Assembly: GCF_000308615.1 (NCBI RefSeq)
Contig: NZ_BAGB01000041.1
Coordinates: forward strand, 744,001-808,000
Length of the DNA: 64,000 bases
From: Nocardia jiangxiensis NBRC 101359
Lineage (GTDB): Bacteria; Actinomycetota; Actinomycetes; Mycobacteriales; Mycobacteriaceae
Direction of reading: 5' to 3'
Shown here: positions 47,072-56,453 of the stretch, one piece after another
Layout of the letters: each line of letters starts with the position of its first letter
Position numbering within the stretch: the first letter of the stretch is position 1
The notes under the pieces: model-generated
Told to the model about the DNA's origin: nothing
Databases searched by the model: none
Seen by the model: the letters and a program-made list of their open reading frames with translations, nothing else
Made by a program: the position numbers and the translations under genes

Positions 47072-48970
47072 GGTTGCTCCTCGGGCCGGTCGAGAACGAT
47101 CTGCTGGACGTCGAGGTATCCGGAACGGAATCCGGCCTCGGAATAGGCGAGGTAGAACTGCCACACTCGCCGGAACGTGCTGTCGAATCCGAGTGTGGCG
47201 GCCTCGGTGGCGTGTGCGTCGAAACGTTCGCGCCACAGTCGCAGCGTCTGCGCGTAGTACGCGCCGAACCCGTCCCGCGCACATACGCGCAGGCCGGATC
47301 GGCGGGCGAGGCGCTCGATCGCCTCGACCGACGGCAGGAATCCCCCGGGGAAGATGTACTTCTGAATCCACGTGTAGGTGGTGCGGGTGGCGAGCATGCG
47401 ATCGTGCGGCATGGTGATGGCCTGCAAGCCGATTCGCCCGCCCGGGGCCAGCCGCTCGTACAGGGTGTCGAAATACACCGGCCAGTACCGGTATCCGACG
47501 GCCTCGATCATCTCCACCGAGACGATCGCGTCGTATTCACCGCGCACCTCCCGGTAGTCGCACAGGTCGATTCGGACCGAGTCGGCGAATCCCGCCTCCG
47601 CGACGCGCATGCGGGCCAGTTCCAGTTGCCTGGTCGACAACGTCACCGAATGCACGTCGGCGCCGCGCGCGGCGGCGCGCAGGCACAATTCGCCCCAGCC
47701 GGTACCGATTTCGAGCACCCGGCTCCCCGCGCGCACACCGGCGGCATCGAGCAGGCGATCGATCTTGCGGCGCTGCGCGGCGGCCAGCAGATCCCAGGAC
47801 ACGGTGTCCGGGTCCTCGAACAGCGCCGCGGAGTACGTCATCGTCTCGTCGAGGAAAAGGCGGAACAGGTCGTTGGACAGGTCGTAGTGATGTTCGATAT
47901 TGCTGCGCGCATTGGCCGTCGTACCGAGCTCGGCCGCGGGCGGGCGGGGCAGCACACGCTGGAAGCGTTGCAGCACAGCGGGAACCAGCCGGGACAAGCG
48001 GGCGGCGAGCACCGTGAGAACCGCCGCGGGCTCCGGGGCGGTCCACTCCCCCGCGGTGTAGGACTCGCCGAATCCGATCAGGCCCTGACCGCCCAACCGC
48101 GCGAAGAAGGCCGCCGGATCGCGAATGATCATGCGCGGCACCGGTTCTCCCTCGGATTCGGCGCCGAGCACGACGCCGTCCGGGAATTCCACCCGCAGCG
48201 GCAGTCCGGCCACCGCGCGCCGGAACAGTTGTGCCGCCACCCGGGTCCGCAGCCGCGAATGCCGCCCGGTGGACACGACCGGTACTCCCCGAAGCCACAA
48301 CGCGATGCCCTGGCGCCGGATGCGAATCGCGGTCAGCCACGGCGAGAAGGGGGTGCGCAGGTGGGCGCGCAGCACCGTGCCGGTCGTCACCGGCACGCGA
48401 TGGCCGGTCACCGAGGCCAGGAACGGTGGTTGCCCGTCCCGCGACAGCACGATCCGCAGCGACAACGCATCGTCGAGTTCGGGCCGCCGCACCGAATAGC
48501 GGCCCTCGACGCGATTGAACGGCGAGACGTGGAACTGCTTGTCGATCTCGGCACGGGCGTGGTCGTCGACGTCCAGAACGTAGGCGTGCCGTTCGCCGTA
48601 GGTGTTGTGCACCTCGGCGATCACACACCGCAGCCGCCGATCCGGCCCGTGACACCAGAACACGGTCAGCGGATCGAAGACATACCCGAGCACTCGGGCG
48701 TTCATCAGCGCGATGATCGGCCCGCCCGCGCAGTCGATGCCGTGTTCGGTCAGCAGGTCCTCGACGCGGCTGCGCAATGTCGTGCCCGGTCCCCGCAGAT
48801 GATCCGCGGCGCGGAAATATGCGAAGGGCCGCAGTGGAATCGGCAGACGCGGCGGGGTCGTCCAGATCGAAGAACCAGCTGTACCCGCGATAGCCGAATT
48901 CGTGGCGCACGGGCGCCCTGCGCGCATGATGCATCCGCGTGAAGTACAGCTGCGGTGCGCAGGTCGTCAT
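47068..48970 (-). pseudogene. DUF1365-cyclopropane-fatty-acid synthase fusion with frameshift
   Basis: The ATG at 48970 overlaps the stop of the FAD oxidoreductase. It begins a DUF1365 protein (MTTCAPQLYFTRMHHARRAP; RHEFGYRGYSWFFDLDD). An extra C in the run near 48853 shifts the frame, which then reads PRLPIPLRPFAYFRAADHLR through the rest of DUF1365 (to ~residue 245) and straight into a CFA/mycolic-acid-type methyltransferase (NIEHHYDLSNDLFRLFLDET; SAM motif VLEIGTGWGELCLRAAARGA; WIQKYIFPGGFLPSVE). DUF1365 and CFA synthase are usually separate neighbouring genes, so the fusion is unusual. A restart inside DUF1365 could still express the methyltransferase. Confidence 0.82.
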
Positions 48971-50287
48971 CGCACCCCCACCCGCTGCGATTCGGGCTCC
49001 CCCGGCCGCGTCCACCGTCCGCCGATGCGCTCGGCGGCGCGCAGGCCCGAGCGGGCGCCGTCCTCGTGGAATCCCCACCCGTGATACGCCCCGGCGAAGG
49101 CCGGTCGGTCGGTGTCCAGCTCCGGGAGACGACGTTGTGCCGCAACGGATTCGGGGGTGTAGATCGGGTGCTCGTAGGTCATCTCCGCGATCACCCGGTC
49201 GGGGTCGACCAGTCCCGCTCCGCCCAGGGTGACCAGGAATCTGCGGTCGGCGACGTCGTCCAGCCGCATCAACCGGGTGATGTCGTAGGTGACGATCACT
49301 CCCTCTGCGCTCCTGTTCCCACGCGGCACCAGATAGTTCCAGGACGCGCGGGCCCGGCGAGCGCGAGGCAACAGGGATTCGTCGGTGCGCAGTTGTGCGT
49401 GATTCACCGAGTACGGCATGGCGCCGAGCACCGAGCGGGCCGCCGGACTCGGCGCATCCAGCATCGCCAGCGCCTGCGGGGAATGAGTGGCGACGACGAC
49501 CGCGTCGAAACGACGCGCGCCCGCGGAATCGGTGACGATCACCCCGTCGGGCTGCTCGGCCACCGTGAATACCGGAGTGCCGGTGCGGATCTCGTCGAGC
49601 CGAGCGGCGACCTTCGCCACATACCGTGCGGATCCGCCCACCACGGTGCGCCAGACCGGCGAGCCGTACACCGTCAGCATGCATGCAGTGATGCTCGAGG
49701 AAACGGAACAGGTACTGCGCCGGGTACCGCGCACACAACCGGGGATCGCACGACCAGACCGCGGCCACCAGCGGCGTCAGCAAATATTCGGTGAAGTAGC
49801 GGCCGAACCCGTGCCGCCGCAGGAATTCCGCGAGCGTGAGCTCGGCATCGTTGCGCTGCAACAGCTCCCGTGCGGCCCGATGAAACCGGGGCACCTCCCG
49901 CAGCATGTGCAGATAGCGCGGGTCGGCGACCGTGCGAGGTCTGGCGAACAGCCCCGCAAGTCCTTTGGCCCCGGCGTATTCCAGACCGGCGTCGTCCGCG
50001 CGCACCGACATCGACATATCCGTCTCGCGGGTCTGCACGCCCAGTTCCTCGAACAGCCGCAGCAGTGTCGGATAGGTGCGGTCGTTGTGCACGATGAACC
50101 CGGAGTCGACGCACACCCGGTGTCCGGGCGCGACCTCCACCTCATGGGTGTGCGCATGGCCGCCGAGTCGATCGTCCCGCTCGTACAGGGTCACCCGGTC
50201 GTGGCGAGCGAGCACATGGGCCGCGGTCAGACCCGCGACCCCACTGCCGATCACCGCGATATCGCGACGGCTCGGGTATTCAGGCAC
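48967..50287 (-). pseudogene. FAD-dependent amine-oxidase-like protein with 4-bp duplication
   Basis: The GTG at 50287 gives VPEYPSRRDIAVIGSGVAGL followed by TAAHVLARHDRVTLYERDDR, the FAD-binding N-terminus of the oxidoreductase usually found with DUF1365 and CFA synthase. The frame runs to FRFLEHHCM near 49683, where the sequence GCATGCATGC shows a 4-base tandem duplication; removing one unit restores HHCMLTVYGSPVWRTVVGGS and the rest of the protein to 48967. This cluster type (FAD protein-DUF1365-CFA) makes modified fatty acids such as furan or branched acids. All three genes here are damaged. Confidence 0.85.
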
Positions 50288-50360
50288 CACGGCCCCGTTC
50301 CCGGCAGCACGCCGGTCCCGAGGGCGTGAATTTTTCTGCGGGTGACGCGGTATCACAAGT

Positions 50361-50392
50361 CGGTCGCATACCTCGAGTTCGACATGCGACCG
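50361..50392. promoter_or_regulatory. Inverted repeat upstream of the fatty-acid cluster
   Basis: CGGTCGCAT (50361-50369) and ATGCGACCG (50384-50392) are a perfect 9-bp inverted repeat with a 14-base centre, 75-105 bases before the FAD oxidoreductase start. It is a candidate operator. The rest of the gap 50288-50569 shows no gene. Confidence 0.5.
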
Positions 50393-50569
50393 GATCCAGT
50401 TTGGCCTTGCGAGAAATTTTTTCCGGTCACCGGCCGAGGGGTTCGAGGGTGTGGATCTCGGCCGGTGACACGGAAAACGGCGCGGCTGGGTGCCGCTGCG
50501 AGCACCCCATCGCGAGGATGGGGACACCCGGAGTTCGCACAGGTCCCCACCCCGGTTTGGTCTCCGTGC

Positions 50570-51469
50570 CTACGAGTTCACGATCATTCCCAGCTTCTCC
50601 GGATTACGAACGCAGTAGACCGCCGTGACGAGACCGCCGCGCACCTCGACGGAGGTCACCTGGTCCAGTACGCCGTCGATCGAGGCCGCCACGGCCGGCA
50701 TCCCGTTGTAGACCGCGAAGCGGATGTCCAGTTCGCCCATCCGCCGCCCCATGGTCATCAGCCCGATCAGCAGGCGAGCCACCTTGTCCGGACCGCGCAC
50801 GGGGCACCGCGCCGCGTTGACGACCCCACCACCGTCGGCGAGGAAGACCACGTCGGGTGCGAGGACGTCCATCAGGGACTGCACGTTTCCGGTGGCCGCG
50901 GCGATCGAGAACCGTTCGGCGACCGCGGCCGCGTCGGCCGGGACCGCGACCGCGCCGTACACCGATTCGCGCCGGGCGCGAACGTGCTCACGGGCACGCT
51001 GATTCACCTGCCGCACAGCGGGTTCGGATCTGCCGACCGCGGAAGCGATTTCCGCATAACCGAATTCGAACACCTCCCGCAGGACGAACACCGCGCGTTG
51101 CAGCGGGGTCAGCGTCTCGAGGATCAGCAGCATCGCCGTGGTGACCGCCTCACCGCTGAGCACGTGCCGCACGCCCTCGGGCGGATCCTGCCCGTCCGCG
51201 GCCAGCGGTTCGGGCAGCCACGGGCCCACGTAGCTCTCCCGGCGGCGAGCCGCGGAACGCAACGTCGTCATCGCCTGCCGGGTGACGACCTGCGCGAGAT
51301 AGGCCCGCGGATTGCCGATCCCGGTGAGATCGGCCGTGCGCCAGCGCAAATAGCTGTCCTGCAGAACGTCCTCGGCGTCGCCGACCGAGCCGAGGATCTC
51401 GTAGGCGATCGAGAACAGCAGGGGGCGATGCGTCGTGAACTCCGCGTCCGGATCGAACGACGAACTCAC
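50570..51469 (-). CDS. ECF41-group sigma factor (second copy in window)
   Basis: A 299-residue sigma factor with region 2 (AYEILGSVGDAEDVLQDSYL), WLPEP near residue 95, region 4 (LTPLQRAVFVLREVFEFGYA) and a SnoaL-like tail with DGGG and NPEKL. It is a paralogue of the ECF41 factor at 26100-27038, sharing layout and motifs but clearly diverged. Its GTG overlaps the stop of the upstream oxidoreductase (GTGA at 51469-51466), so it is translationally coupled to it. ECF41 factors typically control one neighbouring gene, here the oxidoreductase. Confidence 0.9.
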   Translation of the reverse strand: MSSSFDPDAEFTTHRPLLFSIAYEILGSVGDAEDVLQDSYLRWRTADLTGIGNPRAYLAQVVTRQAMTTLRSAARRRESYVGPWLPEPLAADGQDPPEGVRHVLSGEAVTTAMLLILETLTPLQRAVFVLREVFEFGYAEIASAVGRSEPAVRQVNQRAREHVRARRESVYGAVAVPADAAAVAERFSIAAATGNVQSLMDVLAPDVVFLADGGGVVNAARCPVRGPDKVARLLIGLMTMGRRMGELDIRFAVYNGMPAVAASIDGVLDQVTSVEVRGGLVTAVYCVRNPEKLGMIVNS

Positions 51470-52542
51470 CGCGGTCCCCGCAACCACGCGTATTCGGCCG
51501 TCCTCGCGCCGAATTTCGCCCAGCGGCACACGCTTTCCTTGATGATCGCGCCGGTTCGTCCGGCCAGGAAGGCCCGGCGGACCGAATCGTCCCGGCGGCC
51601 GAACTGGATCACCGCGTCGCGACGGCCGATGCTCACCCCCTGCCCGGCGTAGCCCATCGAGTACGGCCGCGGTGCGCGTCCGGCCGCCAGCCGGGCCAGC
51701 GTGTTCGCGGCGTGTGCGCCCTGCGGTTCCGCGGTGGCACAGGCCAATCGAGCGCCCGGGACCGCCGCACAGTCTCCGATCGCGAATATGCGCGGGTCGT
51801 CCACGCTTCGAAGATAGTCGTCCACGACCGCGCGGCCGTCCGGGCGCACGGTCAGCCCGCTGCGCGCCGCCAGATCGGGCACATCGGCCACGATCGCCCA
51901 CAGCGTCAGATCCGTGGGAGGTTGCGCGCCCGAGCGCAGCAGAACCGCGCCCTGGCGGATCTCCTCGACGGTGTCCTCGATCAGTTCCACGCCCAGGCGC
52001 TCCAATCCGGCGCGTGCTCGTCGCCGCCCGCCCTCGGACAGGCTGGCCGCGATCGTCGACCCCACCAGGCGAACCCGCAGATCGTGCCGGGCCTCGGCGA
52101 TCTCGGCGGCGGTCTCGATCCCGGTGAGACCGCCGCCGACGACGGTTACCGCCTGTCCGGCGGTCAGCGCGGCCAGCTCCGTGCGCGCCATGCGCGCGCC
52201 CTGCCACGTACCCACCGCGATCGCGCCCGCCGGCGACTCGACGGTGCTGCCGACCGCCAGGAACAGATGATCGAACGGGATGCTCGCACCGTCGTCCAGC
52301 CGCACACTGCCGTCGCCGATCTTGTCCACGGTGCCGATCCGGGTGTCGATCCCCGGCCGCAGCATCACCGTCAGCGGCGTCGCGGCCGCTCCCGAACCCG
52401 CGATCTCCTGATGCAGGCGCACCCGCTCGACGAATTCCGGCCGGGGATTGATCACCGTGATATCGGCATCGGCGACCTTGCGCGCGAGCCGGTTAGCCGC
52501 GATCGTGCCCGCATATCCGGCACCTACCACCAGGACCTTCAT
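51466..52542 (-). CDS. FAD-dependent oxidoreductase, NDH-2-like, ECF41 partner
   Basis: A 358-residue pyridine-nucleotide-disulfide-type flavoprotein. MKVLVVGAGYAGTIAANRLA is the FAD site and VTVVGGGLTGIETAAEIAEA the NAD(P)H site. RIFAIGDCAAVPGARLACAT is the second FAD motif. There is no redox CxxxxC, so it resembles type II NADH dehydrogenases or AIF-like proteins and not thiol reductases. Without the usual C-terminal amphipathic membrane anchor it may be soluble. GGAG lies 7 bases before the ATG. The ECF41 gene is coupled to its 3' end. A degenerate ECF41-like promoter (CATCACG-N16-CATC on the minus strand) precedes it. Confidence 0.88.
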   Translation of the reverse strand: MKVLVVGAGYAGTIAANRLARKVADADITVINPRPEFVERVRLHQEIAGSGAAATPLTVMLRPGIDTRIGTVDKIGDGSVRLDDGASIPFDHLFLAVGSTVESPAGAIAVGTWQGARMARTELAALTAGQAVTVVGGGLTGIETAAEIAEARHDLRVRLVGSTIAASLSEGGRRRARAGLERLGVELIEDTVEEIRQGAVLLRSGAQPPTDLTLWAIVADVPDLAARSGLTVRPDGRAVVDDYLRSVDDPRIFAIGDCAAVPGARLACATAEPQGAHAANTLARLAAGRAPRPYSMGYAGQGVSIGRRDAVIQFGRRDDSVRRAFLAGRTGAIIKESVCRWAKFGARTAEYAWLRGPR

Positions 52543-52798
52543 CACTGTCTCCTGTCGTTGACGGGTCGTACATGAGATGCCGGTCGGTCGTGATCCGTGA
52601 TGGGCCTCGATCGTGATGTGCGTCACCCACGACGAAACGGCTGGTCACATCCGTCTTCGACGCAGGGTCCACCTTCGGCGCCGGCGCAGTTCGCGTCGCG
52701 CGGAGATTCCGGCGGATGGGTTACGAGAGGACTGTCCCTGGTTCTGTGACGGCCCCACCACCAGGGTTTCGACGGCGATCCTGGCAGAGTTGCCAGTC

Positions 52799-54316
52799 AT
52801 GCCCCCGAACCCGACGACCGTCGTCTCACCGCTGGCCGCGCTGGCACCCGATCTGCGCACCGCGCTCACCCGCGCCCGCTACGACGCGGACACCCTGCTC
52901 GAGGTGCTCGGCGACGACGCGCACACCGCCCTGGGCCGGTCCGAACCGGTGCCGGTGCGCCGCGCGGTCCGCGATGCGGGCGAGCTGGGCACACTGGTCC
53001 GGCTGCTGTTGCTCGGAGATCCGGAGCCCGAACGCGAGGTCGCGGCCGCGCTCGCACCGCTGGATCTGGACCGCGCGGTGGCCGCCGGACTGCTCGAGCG
53101 GGACGGCGACGTCGTGCGGGCCGCCCTCGACCTGCGCCCGCTGGACCTCGGCGGCGGAACCCGCTGGGTGCTCTCGGATCTGGACGATTCGGTCCGGCGA
53201 CGCACCCTGAGCGCCGATCACGTCCTGGGCGTCGGCCAGGCGTCGCTGTCGCTGCTGCGCGCCACCCCGACCGATCCGGTCGATTCGGTGCTGGATCTGG
53301 GCACCGGATGTGGCGTGCAGGCGGTGCACGCGGCCGGATACGCGCGCACGGTGACCGGTACCGACGTCAGCGCGCGAGCGCTGTGGCTGGCCCAGGCCAC
53401 GGCCGCGCTCGACGGACTGGATATCGAACTGCTGCAGGGCAGCTGGTTCGAGCCGGTCGCCGGACGCCGCTTCGACCAGGTGGTCGCCAATCCCCCGTTC
53501 GTGGTCGGTCCCGCCCGAGTGGAACACACCTATCGCGATTCGGGTCTGGCCCTGGACGGCGCCAGCGAACTGGTCGTCTCGCGAGCGCCCGAACTGCTCG
53601 CACCGTGCGGCACCGCGGCCATGCTGGCCTCCTGGGTGCATCGCAGCGGTGCGGACTGGCGCGCCCGGGTGTCCTCGTGGCTGCCCGATCACGGTGTGGA
53701 CGCCTGGATCGTGCAGCGCGACGTCGCCGATCCCGCCCTCTACGTGGGAACCTGGCTGCGCGACGCCGGCCTGGATCCGCGCGATCGCGACGCCCAGGAA
53801 CGTGCCCAGGCATGGCTGGACGCCTTCGAGGACGCCCACGTCGAGGGCATCGGGTTCGGCTTCGTCTATCTGCGCGCGATCGACGGACCGACCGAACTGC
53901 TCGCCGAGGACCTCACGCACGGTTTCGACGATCCGCTCGGCCCCGAGGCCACCGCCTACTTCGAACGTTCGGCGTGGTTGCGGGCAGTCGCGGCGGATCC
54001 GGATCTGGCCTGGTCCGCGCGTTTCGGGGTGGATGCGGCGACCGCGCTCGAGCGGGTCTACCTCGCCGGGCCGGACGGCTGGGAGCAGCAGGTCGCGCGG
54101 CTGCATCGCGGGAACGGTCCGCGCTGGCAGCACGAGGTGGACGACTCCACCGCCGCTCTGCTCGCGGGAATGCGGGTCGACGGCCTGCCGTTACACGAAC
54201 TGATCGACCTGCTAGCGGTCGGTCACACCGGCGCGGAGGCAACAGCCGAATTCCGTGCCACCGCACTGACGATCGTCACCGGATTGGTTCGGCACGGCCT
54301 GATCTTCCCGGCGTGA
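52799..54316 (+). CDS. Class I SAM-dependent methyltransferase with NPPF motif (DUF7059-type N-terminus)
   Basis: A 505-residue protein. Residues 1-160 form an N-terminal domain known in actinobacterial methyltransferases (LRTALTRARYDADTLLEVLG). The catalytic domain has motif I VLDLGTGCGVQAVHAAGY near residue 165 and FDQVVANPPFVVGPARVEHT, the NPPF/Y signature of amino- or glutamine-N-methyltransferases of the HemK/RsmC type. A long C-terminal region (~residues 290-505) of unknown function follows. The ATG at 52799 starts in the normal place although the frame is open further upstream. Its target, possibly rRNA or a protein, is not known. It is separated from sigB by 160 bases. Confidence 0.85.
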   Translation: MPPNPTTVVSPLAALAPDLRTALTRARYDADTLLEVLGDDAHTALGRSEPVPVRRAVRDAGELGTLVRLLLLGDPEPEREVAAALAPLDLDRAVAAGLLERDGDVVRAALDLRPLDLGGGTRWVLSDLDDSVRRRTLSADHVLGVGQASLSLLRATPTDPVDSVLDLGTGCGVQAVHAAGYARTVTGTDVSARALWLAQATAALDGLDIELLQGSWFEPVAGRRFDQVVANPPFVVGPARVEHTYRDSGLALDGASELVVSRAPELLAPCGTAAMLASWVHRSGADWRARVSSWLPDHGVDAWIVQRDVADPALYVGTWLRDAGLDPRDRDAQERAQAWLDAFEDAHVEGIGFGFVYLRAIDGPTELLAEDLTHGFDDPLGPEATAYFERSAWLRAVAADPDLAWSARFGVDAATALERVYLAGPDGWEQQVARLHRGNGPRWQHEVDDSTAALLAGMRVDGLPLHELIDLLAVGHTGAEATAEFRATALTIVTGLVRHGLIFPA

Positions 54317-54418
54317 TCCGTCACCCCCGCGGCGTTCCCCGGCTGGGTCCTTCTTAGGAACTTCTCAGATGGGTACGGAGAAAGCCGCAGCTCAGCACGG
54401 TTTATCGCAGGGGTGGCG

Positions 54419-54448
54419 GGGAACTTTCCCAGTGTCGGGTCCGTTGAT
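54419..54448 (+). promoter_or_regulatory. ECF-type (SigE/SigH-like) promoter of sigB
   Basis: GGGAAC (54419-54424), 18 bases, then GTTGAT (54443-54448) matches the GGAAC-N18-GTT architecture used by mycobacterial SigE/SigH-type factors, which drive sigB there. It lies 32 bases before the sigB start. Confidence 0.75.
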
Positions 54449-54479
54449 CGGATGAGACACCACCGACAGGAGGCAAGTC

Positions 54480-55448
54480 ATGACAAGCCCCGCCACCACT
54501 GGGCTGCGCGCCAGCGATCAGGACCTCGACGCCACGAGCCCCGCAGCCGACCTGGTACGCGTGTACCTGAATGGGATCGGCAAGACTGCGCTGCTCACGG
54601 CCGCCGACGAGGTCGAGCTGGCCAAGCGCATCGAGGCGGGCCTCTACGCCCAACACCTGTTGGAGACCGGTAAGCGGATGGCCGCCACCCGCAAGCGTGA
54701 CCTCGCGGTTCTGGTCCGGGACGGCCAGGCCGCCCGGCAGCACCTGCTCGAGGCCAACCTGCGCCTGGTGGTATCGCTGGCCAAGCGCTACACCGGTCGC
54801 GGCATGCCGCTGCTGGACCTGATCCAGGAGGGCAACCTGGGTCTCATCCGGGCGATGGAGAAGTTCGACTACGCCAAGGGGTTCAAGTTCTCCACCTACG
54901 CCACCTGGTGGATCCGGCAGGCCATCACCCGCGGTATGGCCGATCAGAGCCGCACCATCCGGCTGCCCGTCCACCTGGTCGAGCAGGTCAACAAGCTCGC
55001 TCGGATCAAGCGCGAACTGCATCAGCAGCTCGGCCGCGAGGCCACCGACGAGGAACTGGCCAACGAATCGGGCATTCCGGTCGAGAAGATCGCCGATCTG
55101 CTGGACCACAGCCGCGATCCGGTAAGCCTGGACATGCCGGTCGGCAACGACGAGGAGGCTCCCCTCGGTGATTTCATCGAGGATTCCGAGGCCACCTCCG
55201 CCGAGAGCGCCGTCATCGCCGGGATCATGCACAACGATGTCCGCAGCGTGCTGGCCACCCTGGACGAGCGTGAGCAGCAGGTCATCCGCCTGCGCTTCGG
55301 CCTGGACGACGGTCAGCCCCGCACCCTGGACCAGATCGGCAAGTTGTTCGGCCTGTCCCGCGAGCGCGTTCGGCAGATAGAGCGCGAGGTCATGGCCAAG
55401 CTCCGCAAGGGTGAGCGGGCCGACCGCTTGCGCGCCTACGCCAGCTAA
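54480..55448 (+). CDS. sigB: RNA polymerase sigma factor SigB
   Basis: A 322-residue group 2 sigma-70 factor. Region 1.2 (DLVRVYLNGIGKTALLTAAD), region 2 (LRLVVSLAKRYTGRGMPLLD; FKFSTYATWWIRQAITRGMA), region 3 (LPVHLVEQVNKLARIKRELH) and region 4 (LDQIGKLFGLSRERVRQIER) are all present. Length and N-terminus match SigB of mycobacteria and Nocardia and lack the long N-terminal extension of SigA. AGGAGG precedes the ATG. The ECF-type promoter places it under stress control, as in mycobacteria. Confidence 0.95.
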   Translation: MTSPATTGLRASDQDLDATSPAADLVRVYLNGIGKTALLTAADEVELAKRIEAGLYAQHLLETGKRMAATRKRDLAVLVRDGQAARQHLLEANLRLVVSLAKRYTGRGMPLLDLIQEGNLGLIRAMEKFDYAKGFKFSTYATWWIRQAITRGMADQSRTIRLPVHLVEQVNKLARIKRELHQQLGREATDEELANESGIPVEKIADLLDHSRDPVSLDMPVGNDEEAPLGDFIEDSEATSAESAVIAGIMHNDVRSVLATLDEREQQVIRLRFGLDDGQPRTLDQIGKLFGLSRERVRQIEREVMAKLRKGERADRLRAYAS

Positions 55449-55632
55449 ATCCCCCCAGACGCTGGGCCGTCCGGAATCCGGCCCAGCACCACCGCGGTGA
55501 CCGGCCCCGATCCGGTCACCCCAAGCGCCGGTCGGCGACGCGCGTCCCACCCCTCCGGGTACTGCGCGAACCGGCCGGCGCTGTAATAGCAGATCGGTTG
55601 AAATGATGATCGGTTGCGGCACAATGGGTTCC

Positions 55633-55920
55633 ATGACCAAAGCCATCTGGAACGGACAGCAACTCGCTGACAGCGACGCCACCATCGTGGTCGAGGGCAA
55701 CCACTACTTCCCGCCCGATTCGATCGATCGGCAGTTCTTCGAGGCATCCGAGAAACACACCACCTGCGGATGGAAGGGCGAGGCCAGCTACTACACGGTC
55801 GCGGTCGATGGCACGAAGAACCCCGACGCGGCCTGGTACTACCCCGAGCCGCTCCCCGCGGCCGAGAACATCAAGGACTACGTCGCGTTCTGGCGCGGTG
55901 TCGAGGTGCGCGAGAGCTGA
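55633..55920 (+). CDS. DUF427 domain protein
   Basis: A 95-residue single-domain DUF427 (PF04248) protein. MTKAIWNGQQLADSDATIVV starts the domain; YFPPDSIDRQFFEASEKHTT and CGWKGEASYYTVAVDG are its conserved centre, and DAAWYYPEPLPAAENIKDYV ends it. An ATG 30 bases further upstream is possible. The function is unknown; structures show a small beta-rich fold. It follows sigB by about 185 bases on the same strand. Confidence 0.92.
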   Translation: MTKAIWNGQQLADSDATIVVEGNHYFPPDSIDRQFFEASEKHTTCGWKGEASYYTVAVDGTKNPDAAWYYPEPLPAAENIKDYVAFWRGVEVRES

Positions 55921-55966
55921 GCGATCTCGGCTGTTGCGGCGCGGCGTGATCTCCTACGATCACTCC

Positions 55967-56401
55967 ATGCAATTGAAACGGGTTTCAATTCTGGCGCTCC
56001 CGCTGCTGGCCGCGCTGGCCACTGCGCCGAGCGCCACCGCCGCACCCACCAACCAGCGCGAGACGATCGCGATGGCCTACCTCGATGCGCTGACCTCGCA
56101 CAACGCCGCCGACGTGCCGTTCGCACCCGATTGCACGCGGGTGGAGGCCGGTATCCAGACCGGCTACTCCGGCCCGCAACTCACGCACGATCTGGACACC
56201 GGCCCGCAGTATCAGCTCGTTCAGCGCATCTACGACGTCCGGCTGAGCACCGCGGGCAATGTGGTGACCGCGCGATACCACCTGGATTCGGGCCTGGCCG
56301 GACAGCGCCTGGTCACCGTCGACATCACCGAGACCTTCGATATCCCGGACGGAACGATCCACCGCATCGTCGCGGATATCGTCCCGGTCTCGGGTTCCTG
56401 A
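55967..56401 (+). CDS. Small secreted protein, possible NTF2-like/DUF8021 fold
   Basis: A 144-residue protein with a clear signal peptide: MQLKRVSILALPLLAALATA then PSATAAPT, with cleavage likely after ATA-A. The mature part (~116 residues) begins QRETIAMAYLDALTSHNAAD and contains VTARYHLDSGLAGQRLVTVD, a pattern like secreted NTF2-like proteins. Two Cys are not seen as a pair (one in PDCTR). The specific role is unknown. Confidence 0.75.
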   Translation: MQLKRVSILALPLLAALATAPSATAAPTNQRETIAMAYLDALTSHNAADVPFAPDCTRVEAGIQTGYSGPQLTHDLDTGPQYQLVQRIYDVRLSTAGNVVTARYHLDSGLAGQRLVTVDITETFDIPDGTIHRIVADIVPVSGS

Positions 56402-56453
56402 CCCGATCCACCAGCTCGGCCGCCGCCGAGATCCCGGAGCGGAGATCCTGCGC

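Noticed and set aside
47537..50527. A single ~1,000-residue protein on the minus strand
   Set aside because: It is a composite: the first half is the true frame of the FAD oxidoreductase, then it leaves that frame at the 4-bp duplication, briefly matches DUF1365, and ends as a shadow of the CFA synthase.
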